DNA of 5,544 bases, taken from a candidate division CSSED10-310 bacterium. GTDB taxonomy: Bacteria > CSSED10-310 > JAFGDC01. The notes below the pieces were generated by a model. The model was given only the letters and a program-made list of their open reading frames with translations. It was not told the DNA's origin and did no database searches. This document shows positions 1-5,018 of this stretch, one piece after another (position 1 is the first letter of the stretch; every line of letters starts with the position of its first letter). The translations under genes were made by a program, and so were the position numbers. The stretch lies in assembly GCA_016932295.1 (NCBI GenBank), contig JAFGDC010000187.1, positions 1 through 5,544 of the forward strand. Reading direction: 5' to 3'.

Positions 1-500
1 CGGATGGCGGGGGATGGCGACGCCCGGTGCCGCAGATCAAGCCAGTCCCTGACCGCCCGGCCGGTGCCCGAGCCCCACGGCTCGAGCTTGTCGGGTGGCA
101 CTGATTTCCATGCTTCGAGTTCATCGTTGAGAGTGACGACACCCTCGGCTATGACATGGTAGGCGATGAGGACCTGGTTGCGTCTGATGAATTCATAGAC
201 GCCCACAAGCGATGCCACCCGGCCGTCCAGATCCAGTTCCTCCTTCACCTCCCGCAGGACGCCCTGTTCCGGGGTTTCGTCCCGCTCGAGGAAACCGGTG
301 ACGAGTCCGTGGAATCCCTCCGGCCACCGGGGTTGACGGACCAGAATGACCGCGTCTTCATGCTCCACGATGGCGGCCACCACAGGGACGGGATTGTCCC
401 AGAAAACGAAGCCGCAGCCTTCGGCCGGGCAGGCCTTGCGCATTCGTCCGTCGATTTCTTTTTCCACCAGTTTTGTGGCGCACAGGGGACAGTAGATCAT
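1..500 (-). CDS. Zinc-ribbon Nudix hydrolase, partial (C-terminus beyond the window)
   Basis: Likely hydrolyses a nucleoside diphosphate linked to another moiety, in the cytoplasm; the substrate cannot be read from sequence. My translation from the ATG at 500-498 gives 166 residues open to the left edge. An N-terminal zinc ribbon is formed by C4, C7, C24 and C29 (CPLC and CPAEGC). A Nudix box follows at residues 69-91: G69, E75, R83-E84, E87-E88, which are the metal-binding and catalytic positions. The usual glycine near the end of the box is D90. A segment at residues 141-154 (PWGSGTGRAVRDWL) resembles the C-terminal part of short zinc-ribbon Nudix proteins, so only a few residues are probably missing. 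The NudC signature SQPWPFPxS is absent, so this is not the NAD-capped-RNA/NADH pyrophosphatase NudC. An AAAGGA Shine-Dalgarno sits 5 bases before the ATG, supporting the start. It lies 216 bases downstream of the large surface protein on the same strand. Family assignment is strong; substrate is unknown. Confidence 0.93.
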   Translation of the reverse strand, partial: MIYCPLCATKLVEKEIDGRMRKACPAEGCGFVFWDNPVPVVAAIVEHEDAVILVRQPRWPEGFHGLVTGFLERDETPEQGVLREVKEELDLDGRVASLVGVYEFIRRNQVLIAYHVIAEGVVTLNDELEAWKSVPPDKLEPWGSGTGRAVRDWLDLRHRASPSPAI

Positions 501-505
501 ACAGA

Positions 506-511
506 TCCTTT
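506..511 (-). promoter_or_regulatory. Ribosome binding site of the Nudix gene
   Basis: On the minus strand AAAGGA lies 5 bases before the ATG at 500-498. It fixes the start immediately ahead of the zinc-ribbon cysteines. Confidence 0.7.
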
Positions 512-623
512 CGCTCCGGTCGGTTCATGTGTTTTCGAGACGCAGCGCGCGGGGCGTGGTGAACACCATGCAGTCATGCACGTGGCAAGGAGACTTTGGC
601 GTGAAGACCTTGCAGTAGTGGAG

Positions 624-652
624 AACATACCAGTTGGATGGACCGTGGGCAA
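624..652 (-). promoter_or_regulatory. Weak candidate sigma70-type promoter for the Nudix gene
   Basis: On the minus strand TTGCCC (652-647) and TATGTT (629-624) are separated by exactly 17 bases. Each hexamer matches 4 of 6 consensus positions. It lies in the gap between the surface-protein stop and the Nudix start and would give a leader of about 115-120 bases. A match of this quality can arise by chance, so read-through from the upstream gene remains possible. Confidence 0.25.
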
Positions 653-716
653 TCGGGCAGGCACCGCGTCGCATGAGTGTACCGGCATGAGGTCGGCGTC
701 TGTTCCCCCGCCGGGT

Positions 717-3700
717 TCAATGACTTTTCTTCAATGAGAGGACCAGCAGTAATCCCACGCCCACCAGCGTCGCGATACAAGCCGCAGCATCCAGCACCGG
801 GATCGGTTCGAGGCACTGGACGGTGAGTGTTCCCGCGCCCGTCGAGCCGTCACTGCCGATTTCGATCAGGTAAGGATGATCCTTTACCGCCGGGAAATAG
901 CATTCCGCCAATGGCATTCCGCGGAGCATGCCGCAACAGTCCAGTTCGAAACCCAGGGGAGAACAGCTACCGCCCCGGTACACCGCCATTTTGGGAGCAA
1001 AGCCGTTGGTCGACATGACCGCTTTCGCCCAACTGCTGTGAGGGGCAGTGAAACGATACCACAGGTTGGGACCGGTCATGCAGGCGCCGGGTGCATCGTG
1101 AGAGGAACAGGTAGTGTCGAAGGGCAGGTCGGTCACCTCGCCGATACTCATTGCCTGTGGACAGTCATCGTTGGGTTCAGTCATATCCTGGCTGTCCAGC
1201 ACAAACATGAAATCGACACCGAGTCCGCTGGCGTTTTCGGCGGATACCGGCAGGTAATATTCGGCCGGTCCGGGCAGCATCCAGGTGATGGTCGGATTCA
1301 CAAGACCGCCTGGACAGATCCGCCACTCTATGTCATCCTCGTCGATCCAGTCGGTGCAATCATCCGGACAGGCGGCGGCTGGTTCCTCAGGGGCTTCGAA
1401 CAGAACGGTTCCAACCTGAAATAACATCGTTTCCGTACCGCAAAAATCCATGGTGACAAGATTCCAGTGGAAGTCGGCGGTGAAGCGATACCACACCTCG
1501 TTGTCCAGCATTTCCGGGCAATCGGGTGTGGCGCCCTTGGTGGTGCCGGTCAACTCCACCGGGAAAGCCGCCTGGATCATGACGGCATCGCTGCAGGCGT
1601 CATTGACCGGCGGCTGCGGACATGGCTCGATGCTGATGGTGAGGTCATGCATGCATCCTGCCGATGCGGTGCTGTCGACCATCATATAGTAGGTGCCGGG
1701 GGCCAGTTGTTGACCTGGAAGGGCGGCGCCGTATTCATTATAATCCGCGCGGTCGAAGGCGATACATGGAATGCCGGGCGGGCAGACACTGTCCAATGCC
1801 ACGCCCACCGTATGATCCAACATCGAATCGGTCATGACCACACCGATGTCGACGCATGTGTCTTCAGTGATGAACAATTCGTAAACGAGGTCCTCGCCTT
1901 CATCGAACTGCAGCAGGCATGAAGCATCGTAATCGTCAATTCTGCCGCATGTGGTCGCTGAATCATCAATGAAAGGCAGACCGGCCGGACAATACACCTG
2001 GGTAGGATCGTCGCAGTCGATGCCTCCTGTCTGCGGACAGGGAAATCCGGGACAGGTGAACCCTTCGAACCAATCGCCGCCCGCATCCAGACAATTGATC
2101 TCGGTGGTGGTTGCACTGCAGGTGCCTGCCACGCAGCAGGCCCCTGTGGTGCTGGCATTGATCGTCAGATCAAAGTGCTGAATGCAGTTCGTGGTCGGCT
2201 TGCAATCGATGACACAATAGTAAGTGCCCGGCATCAGGAGGAGGGATTGAATGCCGTAGATTTCAGAACCGGCTTTTTTTTCGTACGCAAGGCAGCCGGC
2301 ACCTTGTTGACAGGCATCGATCACGGCGACCCCCGTGCCATAAGTCCCTTTTGGGTCCATGGTAATATCGACCGTGGTGATCTCATCCACTGTCAGCTCG
2401 TAGAACATGTCCTCGCCACCGTCAAAGTTCGTCAGGCAGGAACCAGTGAGCCAGGTTTCGTAATAATCATTGTAGCGGCCACAGGTGGACTGGTCGGAAT
2501 CCAGGAACGGCAGATCCCCGGGTATGGTTACCGGCAGCGGTTGCGTGCAGTCGTCTCCGGGTGCAGGCAGCGGAAGCTGGAAGATGGTCAGGTCGTAATC
2601 ATCGTGGGGGTACCACAACCAGTTCAACTTCAGCAGCACGTAATAGACACCGGGGCTGAAGGTAATGCGCGGTATTTCAAAATGATCAATGCAGAACCCC
2701 CCTGCGTCGCTGAATAAACAAGAATAATCCGGCGGGCAGTTGGTATCCACAGCCAGCCCGTACCGGTATATTTCTCCAGAATCCACCCCATCCCACTGGA
2801 TTGTCAGGGCGGTTTCCTCGATGACCTCCAGCTGGTAGATGACATCAGGATCATCATCGTCATAGCGCAAGAGACAGGTGTCGCGGTAATCATTATGTGT
2901 ATACCATCGATCATTATAACCTGAATGGGGAAGATCCGCCGGTACCGCCAGGATAACGGGATCCTCGCACGTGTCTCCATGCAGATTGGGGCAGTGGAAT
3001 TCAGGACATGATTCGTACCTGTACCAGGTTCCATTTCTGGCCAGGCATGCCGCCTCCGTCGCGTTGGCAACGCAGACCTCGTCCACGCAGCAGGCGCCGA
3101 TCGGAACCGGGACCCGTCGGATGTCGAGACTACCTCTGCCGTTTGCGTCCAAGCCTCCTATCTCTATCAGGTAGGATGTGCCAGCGACCGCGTCGAAGGT
3201 GACAAGTTCATGTGAATAGAAATGGACACACGCCAGGCGCTCGCCCAGTGGTTCACAGGCACAACCCTCATACAACGCCAGCATGGCGGAGAAATCCACT
3301 GCCGCCTCGATCTCGATCTGACCGGTGTACATCGAATTGAAACAGAACCAGATGTTGGATGCATTCATGCAGGTGCCCGCGCCATCGAAGGAGGTGTAAT
3401 CGGTACAAAAGGCAAGACCCTCCACTTCAACTGTCTCCACGGCTGAGCTGCAATCATCGTTGAGCAATGTGGTGTCAATTGGCTCTGCGACGATGGTGAA
3501 GGCAAAGTCGACTCCCAACCTGCATGGCTGGCGCGCATGCACGAGCAGATACAGGGTTTGTGGCCCCGGCGCGGACCAGGTGACCACGGGATTCCTGTAT
3601 CCATTGGGACAATCGATCCAAGCCAATGATTCATGATGCAGATAATCGGCGCAGGCGGAGGGGCAGGCGGCCAATGGATTGGCAGGTTCTTCGTATAAAA

Positions 3701-4403
3701 GCGCATTGAAGTAATGGATATCTTGTGCGGTTTCACTGAAATCGACGCTGATGGTGTTGACAGAACCGGTTACCTCGAACCTGTACCAGACGGCTTCACA
3801 ATCGAGCGAACCCGGACAATCCACCATAGCTCCCTTGGTGGTTCCGCACACAGATGCGCAATGGGGCGAATAGATGAGCTGTGCATCGACGCAGCGATCA
3901 TTCGCCGGTCGTGCCGGGCAGGCTTCAATGGTGGTCGTGAATGCTTCCAGGCAGGACGGCGTGCCGTCCGTGTCCACCATGAGGTAATAGCTTCCGGGTG
4001 CCAGGACCACACCGGCGAATGCGACGCCGAATTCCAATTCCTCAGCGGTGGCGCATGCGAAACAGGGATCGCCCGGCGGACATTCGGTGTGCAGCGCCGC
4101 GCCGATCGATCCAATGTAATACGGGCCGGCGGTTGAAACACCAATATCGAGGCGGATCTTTTCCGTCACCAGCAGTTCATAGACAATGTCTTCACCTTCG
4201 TCGTACGCATCCAGACACGTCTCCGTGTAATCATCACCCATGCCGCAGGTGGTCTGCCGGAGATCCTGGAACGGAAGCGCGGCGGGGATGACAATGGTGA
4301 TCGGTTCGCTGCAGTCGTCTCCCGGCGCCGTCCTTGCCGCCGATGGAAAACATGCCGCGCCGAGCCAGCACATCATGATCCAGACTAAGGCAATACGATT
4401 CAT
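717..4403 (-). CDS. Secreted multi-domain cysteine-rich surface protein with PPC-like repeats and C-terminal sorting/anchor tail
   Basis: The function is not recognised; the architecture points to an exported, disulfide-stabilised surface or matrix protein. There are 1228 residues from the ATG at 4403-4401. Residues 1-23 form a signal peptide (MNR, hydrophobic core, probable cleavage after SAA). Modules follow in order: A1 29-166, B1 168-314, C1 315-433, D1 436-475, A2 477-615, A3 617-753, D2 754-793, A4 795-933, B2 934-1077, C2 1078-1197, then a hydrophobic segment around 1205-1224 ending KKSH. A modules share DDYxxxCL, GEDxVYEL, CPPxxxC and LAPGxYYxMVD motifs. B modules share GTTKGA, VWYRF, ACPxxC and LGVDFxF. 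C modules open with NDDC and share YLIEIG. These resemble bacterial pre-peptidase C-terminal (PPC)-type beta-sandwich domains, which bind substrate or pack against partners outside the cell. No protease or other catalytic motif was seen. An in-frame ATG at 4577 would add 58 residues, including a phenylalanine run encoded by a T tract. I prefer 4403 because it has an AGGGAA ribosome-binding site 7 bases upstream and begins a normal signal peptide. Confidence 0.88.
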   Translation of the reverse strand: MNRIALVWIMMCWLGAACFPSAARTAPGDDCSEPITIVIPAALPFQDLRQTTCGMGDDYTETCLDAYDEGEDIVYELLVTEKIRLDIGVSTAGPYYIGSIGAALHTECPPGDPCFACATAEELEFGVAFAGVVLAPGSYYLMVDTDGTPSCLEAFTTTIEACPARPANDRCVDAQLIYSPHCASVCGTTKGAMVDCPGSLDCEAVWYRFEVTGSVNTISVDFSETAQDIHYFNALLYEEPANPLAACPSACADYLHHESLAWIDCPNGYRNPVVTWSAPGPQTLYLLVHARQPCRLGVDFAFTIVAEPIDTTLLNDDCSSAVETVEVEGLAFCTDYTSFDGAGTCMNASNIWFCFNSMYTGQIEIEAAVDFSAMLALYEGCACEPLGERLACVHFYSHELVTFDAVAGTSYLIEIGGLDANGRGSLDIRRVPVPIGACCVDEVCVANATEAACLARNGTWYRYESCPEFHCPNLHGDTCEDPVILAVPADLPHSGYNDRWYTHNDYRDTCLLRYDDDDPDVIYQLEVIEETALTIQWDGVDSGEIYRYGLAVDTNCPPDYSCLFSDAGGFCIDHFEIPRITFSPGVYYVLLKLNWLWYPHDDYDLTIFQLPLPAPGDDCTQPLPVTIPGDLPFLDSDQSTCGRYNDYYETWLTGSCLTNFDGGEDMFYELTVDEITTVDITMDPKGTYGTGVAVIDACQQGAGCLAYEKKAGSEIYGIQSLLLMPGTYYCVIDCKPTTNCIQHFDLTINASTTGACCVAGTCSATTTEINCLDAGGDWFEGFTCPGFPCPQTGGIDCDDPTQVYCPAGLPFIDDSATTCGRIDDYDASCLLQFDEGEDLVYELFITEDTCVDIGVVMTDSMLDHTVGVALDSVCPPGIPCIAFDRADYNEYGAALPGQQLAPGTYYMMVDSTASAGCMHDLTISIEPCPQPPVNDACSDAVMIQAAFPVELTGTTKGATPDCPEMLDNEVWYRFTADFHWNLVTMDFCGTETMLFQVGTVLFEAPEEPAAACPDDCTDWIDEDDIEWRICPGGLVNPTITWMLPGPAEYYLPVSAENASGLGVDFMFVLDSQDMTEPNDDCPQAMSIGEVTDLPFDTTCSSHDAPGACMTGPNLWYRFTAPHSSWAKAVMSTNGFAPKMAVYRGGSCSPLGFELDCCGMLRGMPLAECYFPAVKDHPYLIEIGSDGSTGAGTLTVQCLEPIPVLDAAACIATLVGVGLLLVLSLKKSH
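720..806 (-). other. C-terminal sorting-type tail (proline motif, transmembrane helix, basic end)
   Basis: After the last C module the protein runs EPIPVLDA, then about 20 hydrophobic residues rich in A, L, V and G, then the end SLKKSH. This three-part layout matches protein-sorting C-terminal tails of the PEP-CTERM/IPTL-CTERM kind, in which a short motif precedes a helix and a positive cytoplasmic end. IPVLDA resembles the IPTL class without matching it exactly. At minimum it is a membrane anchor. Confidence 0.6.
813..2021 (-). repeat. Second A-B-C module triplet (A4, B2, C2)
   Basis: A4 covers 2021-1605, B2 1604-1173 and C2 1172-813. Order and approximate lengths mirror the first triplet at 4319-3105. 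A4 is much closer to A1 than A2 or A3 appear to be, which is best explained by duplication of a whole triplet rather than of single domains. Confidence 0.8.
2025..2144 (-). repeat. Six-cysteine 'GACC' module D2
   Basis: Second copy of the 40-residue module, with the same spacing CC-x4-C-x8-C-x12-C-x4-C as D1. Outside the cysteines the two copies share little beyond GACCV, TE, W and the final CP, so the disulfide framework appears to be the selected property. Confidence 0.8.
2145..2975 (-). repeat. Central tandem A modules (A2, A3)
   Basis: A2 covers 2975-2559 and A3 covers 2555-2145. Both keep the A pattern: a DY pair, CL, an acidic patch (DDDDPD in A2, GGED in A3), a YxL strand, a cysteine pair and a PGxYY strand. 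A2 is the most diverged in its C-terminal third, which is rich in W and Y. A3 has a five-residue insertion (WLTGS) ahead of the conserved CL. No B or C modules follow these copies; D modules flank the pair. Confidence 0.75.
2979..3098 (-). repeat. Six-cysteine 'GACC' module D1
   Basis: A 40-residue module beginning GACC with cysteine spacing CC-x4-C-x8-C-x12-C-x4-C, ending CP. Module D2 at 2144-2025 has identical spacing. Short GACC modules of this type are common between PPC-like domains in secreted proteins of Planctomycetes and candidate phyla. Six cysteines suggest a small disulfide-locked linker. Confidence 0.8.
3105..4319 (-). repeat. First A-B-C module triplet (A1, B1, C1)
   Basis: Protein-level repeat. 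A1 covers 4319-3906, B1 3902-3462 and C1 3461-3105. The modules begin GDDC, ANDRC and NDDC respectively, a recurring start signature of PPC-like domains. The same module order recurs near the C-terminus at 2021-813. In a 33-residue stretch starting at the DDY of A1 and A4, I count 20 identical residues. B1 and B2 share GTTKGA, VWYRF and LGVDF; C1 and C2 share NDDC and YLIEIG. Confidence 0.8.
4335..4403 (-). other. Signal peptide of the surface protein
   Basis: Residues 1-23 have a short positive n-region (MNR), a hydrophobic core rich in I, L, V, W and M, then PSAA before RTAPGDDC, where the first repeat begins. SAA fits a signal peptidase I site. The cysteine after LGAA lacks L, V or I at position -3, so a lipoprotein site is not favoured. 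Confidence 0.75.
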
Positions 4404-4410
4404 GGCATTA

Positions 4411-4416
4411 TTCCCT
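4411..4416 (-). promoter_or_regulatory. Ribosome binding site that decides the start of the surface protein
   Basis: On the minus strand AGGGAA ends 7 bases before the ATG at 4403-4401. The competing in-frame ATG at 4427 has only a GGA 3 bases away, too close for good initiation. The ATG at 4577 would place a basic, non-signal-like stretch ahead of the signal peptide. Confidence 0.65.
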
Positions 4417-4490
4417 GACCACTTCATGATTCCTATAAAGGTATACCTGCCGCACCAAGAAAATGAAACAAAAAGGAAGAAAAAAAAGAT

Positions 4491-4520
4491 CGGATACCTT
4501 CGCGAAGCTGTTTCTTTCAA
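4491..4520 (-). promoter_or_regulatory. Weak candidate promoter for the surface protein
   Basis: On the minus strand TTGAAA (4520-4515, 5 of 6 match to the -35 consensus) lies 18 bases before TATCCG (4496-4491, 3 of 6). The perfect palindrome CTTCGCGAAG (4498-4507) fills much of the spacer. Transcription would start at or near the T8 tract, leaving a leader of about 80 bases. The -10 is poor; TATA-like sequences at 4432-4446 closer to the gene are alternatives. Confidence 0.25.
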
Positions 4521-4626
4521 CTCCGGAATGACTGAATGCGAGCACCATCCTGAACCGCCATGGTTCTTTATCCCCAAAGGGTCGAATCGTGGCGGTAGGA
4601 CACGGTCATCGGGCGGCGGGCCGGTC

Positions 4627-4668
4627 TGCCCGAAAGGTCAACCCGGCCTGATGGCCGGCCTCCGGGCA
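4627..4668. repeat. Nested GC-rich inverted repeat
   Basis: Outer arms TGCCCG (4627-4632) and CGGGCA (4663-4668) enclose inner arms CCGGCC (4643-4648) and GGCCGG (4653-4658) around a TGAT loop. Both pairs are perfect 6-base complements. There is no T run on either side in either direction, so it is not an intrinsic terminator. It could be an RNA fold or a DNA site, or chance in GC-rich sequence. Confidence 0.45.
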
Positions 4669-4953
4669 CCATCACTCATCGACCGCGGTTGCGTTGAGCA
4701 GGGGAAAACCGGAAGCTGGTTCGGTGTTGGCATATTCAGCGCAGCCGGGCCATCCGGTTCCTTTCTTTCGGTGTCAAGACCACTGTTTTCCCGTCGTTAT
4801 ATCCCATGTATCACCAGGATTCATTCGTTCGGTGCGTGTCCATGCCGCCTGCCGTTTACATGGAGTATCGTCCAGTCGATCGTGAACCAATGATTCAGGA
4901 ATTCAGAACTTGCGGTCGGTGGATTGGCGTTCGAGGATGTGATATGAACAACG

Positions 4954-4983
4954 ACCCGGCGTACCCGTGAGAGCGGGCCGGGT
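4954..4983 (+). promoter_or_regulatory. Hairpin in the leader just upstream of the ygeY-like gene
   Basis: ACCCGGC (4954-4960) and GCCGGGT (4977-4983) are perfect 7-base complements. An inner CCG (4965-4967) and CGG (4974-4976) can stack beneath a six-base loop, leaving GTAC as a bulge. It ends 19 bases before the AAAGGA ribosome-binding site of the downstream gene. No T run follows, so a simple terminator is unlikely; an operator or mRNA-stabilising hairpin would fit. Confidence 0.4.
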
Positions 4984-5002
4984 GTAACTGATCGAGCATT
5001 GG

Positions 5003-5008
5003 AAAGGA
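5003..5008 (+). promoter_or_regulatory. Ribosome binding site of the ygeY-like gene
   Basis: AAAGGA lies 10 bases before the ATG at 5019-5021, slightly long but usable. The next in-frame ATG is well inside the conserved domain, so this start is the natural choice. Confidence 0.6.
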
Positions 5009-5018
5009 TTGAACGAGT

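Larger units (their letters stand above)
4404..5018. other. Divergent intergenic region without a convincing gene
   Basis: This 615-base region separates the surface protein (minus) from the ygeY-like gene (plus) and should hold both promoters. It contains a strand-biased tract with an 8-base A run (4457-4487), perfect 10-base palindromes at 4439-4448 and 4498-4507, nested GC-rich inverted repeats at 4610-4668 and a hairpin at 4954-4983. Open frames across it look like chance: they lack good ribosome-binding sites and give compositionally odd peptides with no recognisable domain. No tRNA or terminator with a T run was seen. Confidence 0.6.

Noticed and set aside
1..500. Identification of the Nudix protein as NudC
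   Set aside because: It has an N-terminal zinc ribbon and Nudix box but lacks the NudC signature SQPWPFPxS after the box, and it appears shorter.
694..713. Possible terminator after the surface protein (CGGCG/CGCCG arms)
   Set aside because: Only a 5-base stem with a 10-base loop, and no T run follows on the minus strand.
156..737. Plus-strand 193-residue open frame opposite the Nudix gene
   Set aside because: It lies antisense to a clear Nudix hydrolase with intact zinc-ribbon and Nudix-box motifs, and its own product shows no recognisable domain.
4341..4403. Lipoprotein signal in the surface protein
   Set aside because: The cysteine after LGAA has G rather than L, V or I at position -3; a signal peptidase I site at SAA fits better.
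4404..4577. N-terminal extension of the surface protein from an upstream in-frame ATG at 4577
   Set aside because: The extension contains a phenylalanine-rich run that merely reflects the T-rich leader tract, and it would bury the signal peptide 58 residues inside. The ATG at 4403 has a good ribosome-binding site and normal signal-peptide start.
4568..4640. Possible tRNA suggested by a GTCGAAT sequence resembling a T-loop
   Set aside because: The flanking bases do not form a T-stem, and no acceptor or anticodon arms can be found around it.
4855..4883. Sigma70 promoter for the ygeY-like gene (TTTACA, 17 bases, GATCGT)
   Set aside because: The -35 is good (5 of 6), but the -10 matches only 3 of 6 positions, and other pairings in the region are no better.
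4694..4885. Possible small gene of 63 residues in the intergenic region
   Set aside because: No convincing ribosome-binding site, no hydrophobic or domain pattern, and composition like random translation of GC-rich DNA.
4240..4893. Plus-strand 217-residue open frame across the surface-protein N-terminus and the intergenic region
   Set aside because: Its first part is antisense to the signal peptide region, and the lysine run comes from the A-rich tract. No domain or good ribosome-binding site was seen.
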